NCBI GenBank assembly: GCA_034359265.1
Contig: CP136895.1
Location: forward strand, 4,528,501-4,592,500
DNA length: 64,000 bases
Source of the DNA: Canna indica
Lineage: Eukaryota > Streptophyta > Magnoliopsida > Zingiberales > Cannaceae
Reading direction: 5' to 3'
Shown: positions 22,625 through 34,912 of the stretch, piece after piece
Numbering within the stretch: the first letter of the stretch is position 1
Layout of the letters: each line of letters begins with the position of its first letter
The notes under the pieces: model-generated
The model's input: the letters and a program-made list of their open reading frames with translations, nothing else
Databases searched by the model: none
Told to the model about the DNA's origin: nothing
Made by a program: the position numbers and the translations under genes

Positions 22625-22891
22625 CTATATAAACTTATCAGCAACGGTTCACTCGCCCGTTAGAACGCCGTTGCTGATAAGTTATCATCAGCAACGGCTC
22701 ACTTATCCGTTAGTAAGCCGTTGCTGAAGATTAAATAATTAGCAACGGCTCGCCTTTCCGTCAGAAAGCCGTTGCTGATAATTAAAATAATCCGCAACGG
22801 CTCGGTTGTCCGTTAGAACGCCGTTGCAAATAGCAACGGCTTGAGCGGCCGTTGCTGATAGCCGTTGCTGAAGACCAAGTTTGTAGTAGTG
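22625..22891. repeat. CACTA-1 5' subterminal repeat region
   Basis: It holds many ATCAGCAACGGC motifs and their complements, spaced about 25-45 bp and grouped as inverted pairs (for example AGCAACGGCTC ... CGTTAGTAAGCCGTTGCT). Its arrangement matches the left ends of CACTA-2 and CACTA-3, which makes this the 5' end of CACTA-1. Confidence 0.8.
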
Positions 22892-23177
22892 TTATATAAG
22901 AATAGATAATTAATCTTTGTGTGGTGGTTAGTTTTTTTTAAAAAATAGTGAATGTTGGTGGTTCAAGTCTCATCGTCGACCTTCATATTTCTTCTTTTTA
23001 ATAATTCGGGCCGTGTCAGGCACGGCCCAAGCACGACCCATTGCTACCTCTAGCTCATCGATGCATGTGTAGGCCTAATCGAGATACTACTGTTGAGGTC
23101 TCAATCGGAGTTATTGCACATGATCTAGAGCATCCTAGCAGCCCGAGAAAGCGCCAATGTGCTTATTTTTGGTATAG

Positions 23178-23560
23178 GTGAGTGAATTCGAGTACCCTGT
23201 AATTTTTGGGATATTTGGATCCTACCTTGTAGGGGATCGGTTCTCAAATTTTGAATCCGAACCCTACCCCGTGGAACCTAGAATCAGACACTATTCGAAA
23301 TCACATGGTTCTGATTTCGATTTCGATTTCGAATATCCTGTTGAAAAATAGCTTCACGTTGAAAAAATCAAAATTTATAAACTATAAAGATTAAAATCAA
23401 AATGATATAAACTATAAAAACTAAAACCAAAATTCAAATAAACTATATGGACCAAAATTATTATTTTGCTTAAAAAATCACATGATATTTTTTAATATAT
23501 TTATAAATAATTATAATATTTAAAAATATTAAAATTGAGCACACTATAATAATTTACGTT
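23178..23560. repeat. Two repeat relics joined: hAT-like end and foldback-family fragment
   Basis: 23178-23345 begins TATAGGTGAGTGAATTCGAG and resembles the start of the elements at 5763 and 27656. 23360-23560 (TATAAACTATA, ACTAAAACCAAAATT, TCACATGATATTTTTTAAT, AATATTAAAATTGA) matches one arm of the foldback at 33405-34912. No termini or target duplications can be set. Confidence 0.5.
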
Positions 23561-26358
23561 AGTTTTGATGGATTTAAACCGATGTTGTCATTAGGCGTCG
23601 ATTTTTATTCGTTAATTATCTTGATTTAGGGTGAATTTCGCAGTGGCTGCAAAATTCAAACCTAACATGATGTTGTCACTACGGCAAATGCATGAAAAAT
23701 CGATATTTATTAGAGTAAAAATTAATATTTTTGACATTCGAAATTTAATTTAAATCGCTTTGAATATACCAAATTTAGGATCAAAATGGAGATGATCAAT
23801 GAAGCGATGAATATACCATTGGCACATGTTCATGAGTTATATATCAGGAGAGCATGTTTTCAAATGACTGTAGAGATGAATGCACCTAACTACGATATCA
23901 GTTTAAATCCATCGAACGTATAACTATTTAAGTATTTTTGTCTAAAATACTTAAATTAAAATGAAGAAATAAAAATCTGGATATAACACATCAAAATATA
24001 ATTAAATTTACCTACATATAACTCATGAACATGTGCCAATGTGGAAGCCAACAAAGAAGAGCACTGTGCTGCAAAGTAATGATCGCGACCAATATCCATT
24101 ATCAGATGATCTCATCATCTCTCCACTCATTATAATTTCAAGTAGCAAACAATTCATCCACCACTCAATCGAATAAGTAGTTCACGGATGAGCCTATTGC
24201 GTTTGCGTGACGTGGCAATTCCCCATCCTTATAAAAAGAAAATGCGTAAGAAATCATATTTTGCTATATTTTTTAAAGCCATCGAAAAAGACATGCAATA
24301 TTTACAACTCCATTGACGGTGTATGTGGATAAGTAGGCAGAAAAATTAAAAAGCAAGTGGTAGGAGACTAGTTTCGAAGAGGGTGTATTCCGAGCAAAAT
24401 TCATAAGTCAATGAATTTTTATAAATTTTTTTTAATGAATCTAATTTAAACTATAGCGAAATTAATGAATTTCATTCCAATTTTAATTTATATCAATTCT
24501 AATATAAAATTTTGAATTAGCATCAATTATATTTTGCCGTCAAGTTACTATTGGTGAAACCGTTAGTTGCTAACACGACATCCTAATCATCAGACATTCA
24601 TCCTCACTCGAACTTCAATACTATTTGTTTAATAATATGACTTGACAATCGACTATAGTTGCTGATTGGGACGCCATGTCATATTGTCAAGTTATATTAA
24701 CTAGTAAGCAGGTAGTAGGATCGAGAGTTCAGATGATATGAATGTCGAGTTAAATTTTTGTGTATTTTTTTAATTTTTCAACAGCTAACTTATATATATG
24801 TTTATCAAAAATTAATATATTAATTGCCGATTGGACGTCATGTCAGCAATTAACTGATTTCATTAACAATAATTTGACGGTGTGATATTATTGGTGTTAA
24901 TTTAGAACTTCCGATTATATTTGATGCAAAGTAAAAGTTAAGTTAGATTCGTAGTTTGAATTAAATTTATTAATTTCCCTTTTTGTTATAACAAATGCCC
25001 TTGATTACGGAGCAGGTTAATATTTGCAATCCCTTTCCAAATCCAAAGTGATGTGTAAATAGAAATTGTACCCTACAATCTTATTTTGTTTTGTATGTTT
25101 TACTCGAGACCATTTGATTCCCTATAATAGAAAAATTAGATAAATCCAAATTAAAGTTAATTTGGCTCGTTTCTACACATGAATCCAATAAACACAGTTT
25201 GGCGTTTTTTTGGCTAATATTTCAATCCTCTACCATATCTTTTATGGCAGCTCTTCCCAAAAATAAGAGACTATGTAGAGTTTACTGTCTCTGTTGGAGA
25301 TACGTCCTTAATTCATTTCTCTACTTCTAACAAATGGACAAATTATTCATAATTTAACATTGCAGAATAGCAATTCATCAAACTAATATGTTAATTAACA
25401 TTATTAATAGTGTAATTAATTATATATATTTAGGTGAACGTATTAACATCTTAGATGATAAATTGAAACAACTTATAATAAATAAAAAAAGATAGTCTAT
25501 GCTTAAGATAGTCTATGCTTTGCATGCATCGATATTCATCGTTTGACATATTCTTCTTCCTTCTTCATGCCGATTTTTGACCAATCCAAGTGAAATGAAA
25601 CTCCAAAACTTTTCTTTAATATTTTCTCCTCCTCTATACTTCTCTCCCTTCTTCGTTCTCCAAACGCTAGTCTCCATGAATTTCTAAAATTTAGGATTTT
25701 ATAAGAAGCAGAAAAGAGATTCTAAATTTTCTCAAAGCACTAATGATGAAAAATAATAAGAGAGTGTGTGTGTATTATCTATCGATATTGATGGTGATGA
25801 TCGACTCACAATACACCAACAACGATAGGAAAGAATGAAGGAGAGAAGAAAAAAGAGGTCATAATTTTGTGTGTGTTTGATATGCTATTTCACCAAAATA
25901 ATATATTATTCAATAATTGTTTCACTAAAATAACATATTCAATCAGATTCGATTCGATTTGACTATCGCTGGATTTCCAACTACCTTAAACTTAAGGAGA
26001 TCGAAATATTTAGTTTCGGATCAAATAATTCCGTACTAAGTTTTACTATAATCAAAATTTCAGTTCTGGTAAATTACTTTTCTCCGTATCTTTTTATTTT
26101 ATTCATGATCTCTTCGTTTTCCGTACTTGTGACCCAAATTAATGTTTGACATTGTGACATTTACTCCTTCCCATCCGTATTTATAATTTTATTTATTGCG
26201 TGAGTCTAATTAATAAAAATGTCACACAAGATAACGTTTTTGTCGTAACACAATAACACATGCTTTTTGAAGTCCTGTCCAAAGGATAACATTGAATAAA
26301 AAAACACGGCGACTTTATAAAAAGTCAGTTCACGGAGGACACGAGCTGAGCTGGAGTT
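23561..26358. other. AT-rich gene-free DNA with two palindromic stretches
   Basis: No credible gene. 23816-24040 is an inverted repeat: GGCACATGTTCATGAGTTAT on the left meets ATAACTCATGAACATGTGCC on the right. About 24405-24985 is a second, weaker one with AATTAATGAATTT-type ends and ACGCCATGTCA / ACGTCATGTCA phrases inside. Both look like old non-autonomous elements. The rest shows nothing. Confidence 0.45.
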
Positions 26359-26864
26359 TAGGGGTGAGCAAAATTCTTCGGTTCATCAAAATCGATTAAA
26401 TCGAAACCAATTTAATTGAACTGAATTAATTTTGGATTGATTTTTAGTTCGATTCGATAAATTAACCGATGATTAGATTAATTTACCGAATTGATCGAAT
26501 ATATATAAAAAATAAAATTTGTATTACATATTGTTCTTTGCCTTAGTGATTAAAAAGAGTTTTTATCATCCCCACCCCAGTTTGACTCCTGGTGTGCTAA
26601 TATTTATTTTATATATTGGAATAATTATATAATATGTGTGAGTTATATATAACTCAACAATTTACTTTGCTAAGATGATTAGAGAGATAAAAATTACTCT
26701 CCAATACCCAATTGACCAAGTTCAAGACTCAACATTGTAATATTTGTATTTTTTTTATTTTTTCGATTATTTGGTAAATTAATCGAATTGAATCGAAAAA
26801 TTCGATTAATCGAATCGAAAATTTTGGTTAATCGAACCAAATACCGAACTGTTGCTCACCCCTA
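26359..26864. mobile_element. hAT-type MITE, 506 bp
   Basis: Ends are TAGGGGTGAGCAAAATTC (left) and, inverted, TAGGGGTGAGCAACAGTTC (right). The flanks CTGGAGTT (26351-26358) and CTGGAGTC (26865-26872) match at seven of eight bases. Ends rich in TCGATTAAATCGAAACC continue the inverted similarity. No coding capacity. Confidence 0.85.
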
Positions 26865-26872
26865 CTGGAGTC

Positions 26873-27655
26873 GTCGTTATAATATAATCTTTCTAAGCAA
26901 TTATCCAAAACTATAACATAGATATGAAATTTCCTTAGATCCACGATATGAACTTCGATTTGTATGGATTCATAACTAAATATTTTTATTATTATTCATA
27001 ATATTTCTTTTTCAGTAATTCATATTAATATTATAGTAGATAAAAATTTATTTTAGTGATTAATAATAATATTATTTTATTTTATTATTATTTTTTAAAA
27101 TACTTAAATTATACTGAATTTTTTTTAACAATCACTTTTTAAATGCATAAATCCATAAAAAAATAATATTATTATTTACTGAAATAATTTTTTATCTATT
27201 ATAATATTAATATGAATTGTTGAAAAAAATTATTATGAATAATAAAAAATATTTTATTTTGAGCCGCTTAATTTTTTTAAAGTCTGTAATTAATAAAAAG
27301 AGAAAATCATATTTTGAAATAGAGGTCAAATATGAAAATTTTGATATTTAGTTATGAATTTAAAAAAATTGAGATGTAGGTTATGAATTTAAAAAAATCT
27401 CATTCAAATTATAATTTTGGGTAAATGCTCAACCCTTTTCTTGTCTACAATATTTTCACCACTTGCTTATAGGCCCATGCAATTTTCCAATATTCATTCA
27501 CGGGATTTGCATCTCCTTCTTTGCATCTTGTCATATCCGTCCTTGTTTTTTAATTTCTATCAGCATGGGCATAATGATAAGGCCGTGGAATTGTTTTTTT
27601 TTTTTTCTTTTCCTCGAACGATTTCTTGAAAAAAATTCACATGAAGGTAGTTGTT
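26873..27655. other. AT-rich spacer with an inverted ATTATT/AATAAT stretch
   Basis: No gene. About 26960-27260 is an AT-rich inverted repeat (TTATTATTATTCATAAT on the left, ATTATGAATAATAAAA on the right, with TAGATAAAAATT / AATTTTTTATCTA inside). The termini are unclear. Confidence 0.45.
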
Positions 27656-28607
27656 TAGGGATGGACAAATTCAAGTACTCTGTATTTTTATTGATACATA
27701 TATCTTATTATCTATATGATAGATTTCTAAGTTTTGAACTCGAATCCTACCTTTTTTAGGACATGAAATTATATATAATAATTAAAATCGATTAATCATG
27801 GTTAATCGGTTAACCGAATTATAAAATTCGGTTTCAAATAATAAATTTGCAGTTCGATTTTGATTTTGATTAATAAAATAAAATTTTTTGATTAAAATTG
27901 ATTCGATTTCAATTATCGAGTCGCACATAATCGATAATCGAAAACAGTTATATGTTTCGATTTCGATTACTGGCTATCCGTGGTTAATCAGTAATCAAAA
28001 TCGGTTTAATTATTTTAATAATTTTTTATATAAACCAGTTAGTAAACGGGGTAATCGATTTTATTCGAATCCAACTAACCGATTTCGATTTCAGATATTA
28101 ATTTTTGACACCAATCGATTTCGGTTTCGATTTTATTTAATGGGTTTTTAATCGGATTAGGTTTTGGTTAACCACAAAAAATTCGATTAATTGAACCTTT
28201 GTCATCCCTATCTGGAATCAAACCATACTTAAAACCTGTGGTGTAATACAGGTTCCGAGTACCTTATTGGAACATGTTCCAAGGTACATACATGTTCCGA
28301 GTACCCTGTTGGAAGTTGTTCATTTACAGGTTCCAGAGTATAGGTTCTAACAGGGTACCCTAGAACATGTATCCTGGAATATGTGAATGAACAAGTTTCA
28401 GGGTGCATATTTCGGGTACCGATTTCGATTTCGATTCTGAGTACCCAATGTGTTGAACTCGGAACCAAAAATTATTTTAATCGATTTCTTTAATTTTGTC
28501 CCGAACGGGCGAATCTTATCCGAATCTAATTTGAATCTATCCGAAATCTACCCGATTGGATAGGTTCCAATTGATTACGAATTTATCTGTTACACATGTA
28601 CACCCTA
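27656..28607. mobile_element. Composite hAT-like MITE
   Basis: It begins TAGGGATGGACAAATTC and ends ACATGTACACCCTA. The interior holds GGTTCCGAGTACC phrases in both orientations and, from about 27766 to 28211, a second unit rich in AATCGATTAATC ending TTTGTCATCCCTA, which looks nested. The flanking 8-mers (TAGTTGTT and GTTTTGTT) match only partly, so one or both insertions are old. Confidence 0.55.
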
Positions 28608-28755
28608 GTTTTGTTGTCGGATAGAAAGTGGAGAAATTACACAATTCTTAATAAACTGAGGGATCCACGCGCATATTGGTAAAGTAAAATAGTAAATCCT
28701 TCCATGGTTGAGATTGGATTAGTCTGTATCTTTGTTCCCAAATCGCAATCTATAC

Positions 28756-28763
28756 TATATAAA
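28756..28763 (+). promoter_or_regulatory. Probable TATA box of the LSI2-like gene
   Basis: TATATAAA lies 126 bp before the start codon at 28889. A (GA)n run at about 28858-28875 sits in the presumed leader. Supported by position and consensus only. Confidence 0.6.
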
Positions 28764-28888
28764 CTGTGCGTGCATGTGTGACTCTTGCAGGAGGATGAAC
28801 ATCCCCCTCTTGCTTCCTCTACGTTTGAGTGTTTAAGCCTTTATACACATACATACACAGAGAGAGAGAGAGAGATAGGTGTGACAAG

Positions 28889-31800
28889 ATGGCCATGGCA
28901 GCGCCTGTGAAGGTTGTTCTCGGCTCCGTAGCCTTCGGTATTTTTTGGGTCTTAGCGGTGTTTCCCGCGGTGCCCTTCCTTCCCATCGGGAGGACCGCCG
29001 GCTCCCTGCTCGGCGCCATGCTCATGGTAATCTTTCGCGTCATCCCGCCGGAGGAAGCTTACGACTCCATCGACCTCCCCATCCTCGGCCTCCTCTTCGG
29101 GACCATGGTCGTCAGCGTCTTCCTCGAGAAGGCCGACATGTTCAAGTACCTGGGCAAATTGCTCTCCTGGAAGAGCCACGGCGGCAAGGACTTGCTCCTC
29201 CGCATCTGCCTCGTCTCCGCCGTCTCCAGCGCTCTCTTCACAAACGACACCTGCTGCGTCGTCCTCACGGAGTTCATTCTCAAGCTCGCGAGGCAGAACA
29301 ACCTGCCTCCCCAGCCCTTTCTTCTCGCCCTAGCTTCGAGTTCCAACATTGGGTCTGCGGCGACTCCGATAGGGAACCCGCAGAACCTGGTCATCGCCGT
29401 GCAAAGTGGCATCTCCTTTGGGAAGTTCTTGGCAGGGCTCTTCCCTGCCGTGCTCGTGGGAGGACTTGTGAATGCGGCCATCCTCCTTTGCTACTTCTGG
29501 AAATTGTTGTCGGTGGAGAAGGACGAAGAGGTGGCGTCCACGGTCAGTGAAGTGGTGGCAGAGGATGACATGAACCTACACCGGTTCTCGCCGGCGACCA
29601 TGTCTCACCACAGTTCCTTGCACTCTCAGGAATTTGGTTCTTCCTTTGATGCTTTCGCGAGGAGTCCATCCTTGTCTGGAGAATTTGGGCACATTAGCAG
29701 TATAAGAAGTAGGGCGAATAGTGTTGATATCGATGTGCAGAATCCATTAAGTGCTGGAATTGAGCCCTCGAGGGCCTCGAACGCACCGAGAGAGGTGGCA
29801 GAGGGTACCGCTCAGAGAGAAGATGTCGCATCATCAAGGAGGGTTTCGAGGAGTTTTAGCGCCCTGAGAAGTGGATCAAGAGCAGAGGCTTCTTGCCAAG
29901 CTTCAGAAACAAAGGAAAGCAATATGGAGAGTTGGAAGAGTACACTGTGGAAGGCATGCGTCTATCTTGTAACAATTGGGATGCTCATCTCTCTTCTAAT
30001 GGGGCTAAACATGTCATGGACTGCAATTACTGCTGCTCTTGCTCTAGTGGTGCTTGATTTCAAGGATGCGTGCCCTTGCCTAGAGAAGGTATATCACATC
30101 TTTCATTCTTGAAATGAAAACTTCATCCTCTTTGCCTTAATTATTACTCTTTGTTCTGTGGTAAAATACTTTGTGCTATAATCTTAAACAGGTTTCATAT
30201 TCCTTGTTAATATTCTTCTGTGGGATGTTCATAACTGTTGATGGATTTAACAAAACTGGCATACCAAGTGCGCTGTGGGAGTTTGTTGAACCATATTCTC
30301 GCATTGATACTGTCAGTGGGCTTTCTCTTCTTGCACTAGTTATTCTTGTGCTCTCAAATGTTGCCTCCAATGTCCCCACAGGTATGTTTTCTTACCTTTT
30401 TCTCTAATGTTACTTGAATTCTCCAATTAGTGAAGTGTCTATCCAATAATTTGAGGCCTATTGTTTATACCTGAAGTATGTTAAATTTAAGAAAGTTGAT
30501 TGAAAGACTGTGTTTTATTAACATGACTTGTTATTGCATTGAGCATGGTATTATAAGATTGAATAATGCCTTTTCTTTGTATTTAAAGTATATCTGTTGA
30601 TGTGTGAATGAAGAACTGTTTGAAAATTGATGCATCATTTTTACTAAAAGTTATACAGCTCTTTATCAGTATTGCAAATATATGTAACTTAAGGAGGTTA
30701 CCTCAACTTTCTGTTTATTGTCTATAAGTGAACTTTATCTGAACATGTCTAGGATACCCACTATATGCATATTTGGTTTTAGGCTGATGCAATTCGACCA
30801 AAGACCTTATATATTAAGATTACTCCATTATTACTTGAATTTACAACAAAGCTTTGAGCACTAGTTAGACTAAGACTAAAAAGTTAATTATAGACCAATC
30901 CGTCTGTACTCTCTTCATTAATCTTTGAATAGAATTACAGGGTGCTTCATAATTCATTTTAAAAAAAGACTAAAAAGTTAATATTGTGTAATGGATTAGT
31001 ATCTCTGTCAATTCCCCCAATAAAAATAACAGAAAATCCAACATGAACTCAAAATAAGCCAGCAGGTGAGGCCTAATGTGGTCTCTTATGATGGAAAACC
31101 CTGCATAACCTGTATTAATAAGATTTGGTTAGAAGTCACCAAGTGAGGACCCATATCCACGACTGAGAACAAGTTCTTGCTCAGCCCGGACCGAAATGGA
31201 TCTGTTTCTCATCTTAATCTGGCCAGTGCAGTACATCTGGGGGACATCAGTTTTGCCTTCTCCGCGCTCATTTTCTTTGCCTATACTTAAGGGTCTCGCC
31301 AAAATGTGAATTCCCAACCTTGCCAAGCAGTGCTTGCAGGCATTGCTAGCCCAAGATGGGCTGCATATTGGCTTTGCCATTAGTGTCAATTGTGCTCTGG
31401 ATGGGAAATAAACAACATCTGTTGAAGCTCCTTCATTTTCTCCAATTCTTGCAATTCCTCCATTCATGTGTTTCTTTCTTTCTCTGTGTTTGTGTCTGTT
31501 TCTTTCCCATCTCTTAATATTCTGTGTGCTATTTGGTTTGTCATACACTGTGATTTTGTGATGTTAGAGAACACAATGGAGAATTAAAAGGTTAGGTTAT
31601 GCCAGCTTTGCTGAATCCATTTTCGAGTTTATTTTAGTGTTCCTGCAATTTATCCTCTTATCATTCACCTTTGTTGTAGGAACTGTCATACTGGCTGACA
31701 AGTTAAATTAATTATATCTATTTGTTTCAACCTACCAAATGATGGGTTATGGAGGAATTTATATGAAAAAATTAAATCCAAAACAGAAGTTTCGGCATAA

Positions 31801-33118
31801 GGTTCTGCAACCAGTACAAATAGCCAAAAGATTGAGTTCTGACGCAGGGATTCAAATAAACAGATTCAGTGATACAGAACAAAATGAGGTCAAATAAGTC
31901 CATATAATTATTTATTTTTTCTTTTGAATAGAAGTCCATAAAACTCATGAAGCAGATTAGGTATAGAAGTTTCTGCAGGAAAAAAATTCAATCATACATC
32001 CACTAATTAGGTGTCAATTCGAAACTTTGGTGTAAGTTCATGTTTAACCCTTGTATTAATAACTTGCTAAACAAGTAATAGGATAAGAGACATGTAAAGA
32101 TAGGATAATATATAGAGGGGTGATATTTTCAGACTGCTGACTAGATTTTGTGTGCTTGCTGTAAACATTTGAAGTTGTTCCTTGGCAGTATTATATGTTA
32201 GAAATAGCTAAAACAAGTTACTTTAAGCTTGTTGAGGAGTTCAGGGTATACATGCTTAGCACCTCTAAAAATAAGAAAGACACACCATTTCATGTGATTT
32301 GCAGTTTATCTGATGTCTGCTCTGTACAATGTATTTTTTTCTCTCATTTCTTTAAAGTCATGCATGATTTTGACCCTTTTCCCATTAACATGCGGTAGTT
32401 AGGTTACTGCAAACCTGGGTTCTTTGATAGAAAAATCTTTCCCTCCCATTGTGATGGCAAATTTCAAAGGTCCACATTTGTGTCAAACTGATCTGTGTTT
32501 TTTTAGTGCCCCAACCTTTTTTTTCTTCTTAAATTTCTCCCTCTTTGCTGAAAATCATGTCAGTATTGCAGTACACTTATTTTTTTTCCATAATCCAGTA
32601 GCTAATAGATATACAATATACTCCTTGCAGCATCAGGAATTGACTATCAAATCAACTAGAATCATCCTGATTCCTTGTTCAATTCACTAATCAGGGGGTA
32701 CATTAACTACACCATCATAATCATTTGGTTGATATAACACACCAATACAATCAAATGTAAAAGACAAACATATTATTGTCCACCATAATTCCATTTCTTG
32801 TTATTTTGTTAATGTTGAAGTGATTTAGCTTTTGTGCTGATTCTTGTAGTTTTACTGCTGGGCGCAAAAATTGCTGCATCTGCTGCGCTCATTTCTCCTG
32901 GTGAAGAGACGCGAGCATGGTTCGTACTTGCGTGGGTGAGCACGGTGGCCGGAAACCTCTCGTTGTTGGGATCTGCAGCAAACCTTATAGTGTGCGAACA
33001 AGCTCGTCGAGTTCAGTACTTCGCCTATAATCTCTCATTTATGGGGCATTTGCGCTTCGGTGTCCCTTCAACCCTTCTTGTCACAGCAGTTGGCTTGTTC
33101 TTGGTGAGGAGCTACTGA
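28889..33118 (+). CDS. LSI2: LSI2-like silicon/metalloid efflux transporter, 3 exons
   Basis: Membrane anion/H+ antiporter of the ArsB/NhaD group. Its best-known plant member, rice Lsi2, exports silicic acid and arsenite from root cells. Exons are 28889-30088, 30192-30381 and 32850-33118; phases match and give 552 residues. The start at 28889 is the first ATG followed by the conserved N-terminus ([20 protein letters not shown], then [15 protein letters not shown]). Other landmarks are [46 protein letters not shown] (GNPQNL near residue 162), VASNVPT across the exon 2/3 junction, and [21 protein letters not shown] hydrophilic Ser-rich loop at about 210-348 separates two membrane halves. Intron 2 is 2.47 kb and contains an unexplained open frame. 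The substrate is inferred from the family. Confidence 0.92.
31129..31467 (-). other. Unidentified open frame inside LSI2 intron 2, antisense
   Basis: 112 codons from the first ATG (31467); the frame is open back to 31548. It is less AT-rich than the surrounding intron. Visible features are a short Cys/His cluster ([11 protein letters not shown]), basic and acidic blocks ([10 protein letters not shown]) and the C-terminus [10 protein letters not shown] do not recognise the family. It could be a captured gene fragment or chance. Confidence 0.3.
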
Positions 33119-33404
33119 ACTGGTTCTGAATAGAATTGAATCAATCCTGCAGGAGTAGATAGATTCTTCATGACTCCTACTAATAAGTTAACATTGATTA
33201 AACTTCGCACTGGGATAAAGGAGAAATCTATTGTATTGATTGTCTGGTCATGTATTTTTTTTTAATATATATGTGGAATAATTGTTTTTGGTAGATTGGG
33301 CTCACTCAATAAGATAAAAACTCGATTAGCTTTACTTGCTTACTTACATATATATGATGCGGATTCTTTTTAACTTCAGTTTCCTAATCGTATTATAATA
33401 AAAA
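33119..33404. other. 3' flank of the LSI2-like gene
   Basis: Presumed 3' UTR and spacer. An AATAAG/ATAAAAA-rich stretch near 33310 could serve polyadenylation. No other feature. Confidence 0.45.
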
Positions 33405-34912
33405 GGGAAAATTATAGTTTCTGTCCCCAGTTTGTTTCAATTTTGATTTTAGTTCCTATAATTTTAAAATTTTAATTTTAGTTCTCATACTTTACTTTCG
33501 TTTAGGATTTGGTCTCTATCGTCACATAAGATTTAAACGGCGCTGACATGGCTAACATGTGCTGACTGGACAATGCTGACGTGGAGTCTACATGGACCAA
33601 CTTTGTAAACTATAGGAACTAAAACTAAAATTTTGTAAACTATGGGGAGTAAAATCAAAATTTTGTAAATTATAGGGATTAAAATCAAAATTTAAGTAAT
33701 TATTTTTTCTAATAAATATAAAAAATTACATGATATTTTTTAAATTTATTTATAAATAACTATAATAGTTAAAAATATTAAAATTGAACAAACTTTTTAC
33801 AGTGAACATATTAATATTTTGCAGCATGTTTTGTATCTCTGCGGTCCCGTCCCGATTTTGAGTCGGGATGCAAATATGTGTCCCAGTCCTGAATACAAAG
33901 CATCCCGATTTTGTCCCGCCCCAAAAAATTCGGGACAGGACCGGGACGTTCTGAATTTATTAATATTGGTTTTTTATAAAATAAAAACAATATCTTTATT
34001 AAAATAATTAATATTTTTTCTAAAAAAATAATATTTAATATTTAATATTACTTATATTATAAACTGGGCCGTAACGGAACAATCCCGATTTTTTTTTTGT
34101 AATATATTATAAATCGAGACGGGGCCAATTATAAACTTGGCCTTTGATTTGCTACTTGATTTGTATCGTCCAGGTCCTGTCCCGATTTATAATATATTAC
34201 AAAAAATTTGGGATTATTCCGTCCCAGCCCAGTTTATAATATAAGTAATATTAAATATATAATATTATTTTTGGGGAAAAAAATATTAATTATTTTAATA
34301 GAGATATTATTTTTTATTTTATAAAAAATCAATATTAATAAATTCAGGACGTCCCGATCCCATCCCGAATTTTTTGGGGCGGGACAAAATCAGAATGCTT
34401 AATATTCGGGCTTAATATTCGGGACCGGGACCGGGAGACATATTTGCATCCCGACTCAAAATCGGGACGAGACCTCAGAGATACAGAACATACTGTAAAA
34501 TATTAATATGTTTCATGTTCAATTAATCGGTAAAAAGTTTGTTCAATTTTAATATTTTTAAATATTATAGTTATTTATAAATAAATTAAAAAAATATTAT
34601 ATAATTTTTTATATTTATTAGAAAAAATAATTACTTAAATTTTGATTTTAGTCCCTATAGTTTATAAAATTTTAATTTTAGTCTTTATAATTTATAAAAT
34701 TTTGATTTTAGTCTCTATAGTTTATAAAGTTGGTCCCTGTAGGCTCCACGTCAGCACATGTTATCCACGTCAGCGTCGTTTAAATCTTATTTAACGATAT
34801 GGATTAAATCCTAAACGGAAGTAAGTACGACGACTAAAATCAAAATTTTTAAAATTATAAGGATTAAAATTAAAATTAAAATAAATTGTGAGAATCAAAA
34901 GTATAATTTTTA
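33405..34912. mobile_element. Large foldback (long inverted repeat) element, 1.5 kb
   Basis: Two arms of about 700 bp are inverted copies of each other around a centre near 34130. Markers on the left arm are AAAATTATAGTTTCTG, CGTTTAGGATTTGGTC, GCTGACATGGCTAACATGTG, ATTTTGAGTCGGGATGCAAA and AAAAAATTCGGGACAGGACC. Each recurs in reverse complement on the right (for example TTTGCATCCCGACTCAAAAT at about 34442). No coding capacity. Long inverted-repeat MULE-type or other foldback element; ends are approximate and I found no convincing target duplication. Confidence 0.8.

Larger units (their letters stand above)
15711..22891 (-). mobile_element. CACTA-1: full-length CACTA (En/Spm) transposon, possibly autonomous
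   Basis: 7181 bp. The ends are CACTACTAGAAAAATGG (left) and, inverted, CACTACTACAAACTTGG (right). A 3-bp duplication TTA flanks it (15708-15710, 22892-22894). Both subterminal regions are packed with CAGCAACGGC motifs in both orientations. Its two genes run on the minus strand: TNP2 transposase (18001-21471) and a spliced Ptta/En/Spm-type gene (16382-17923). Both are open by my reading, so this could be the active partner for shorter copies here. Its 5' end is the right end. It sits inside a hAT MITE. Confidence 0.93.
15416..23052. mobile_element. hAT-type MITE split by CACTA-1
   Basis: The terminal inverted repeats TAGAGGTGGCAATGAGTC (left) and, inverted, TAGAGGTAGCAATGGGTC (right end 23052) bound GC-rich arms with CGTGCC/GGCACGGCCC phrases. 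A perfect 8-bp duplication GCTCATCG lies at 15408-15415 and 23053-23060. Eight bases with TAG-GGTG ends is typical of hAT elements. Removing the CACTA element (15711-22891) and one TTA leaves about 450 bp, a normal MITE size. Confidence 0.85.

Noticed and set aside
22231..22644. 137-codon minus-strand frame ending in an Ile-Tyr run
   Set aside because: Made from the AT microsatellite and GC-rich CACTA leader; low complexity and no conserved motif.
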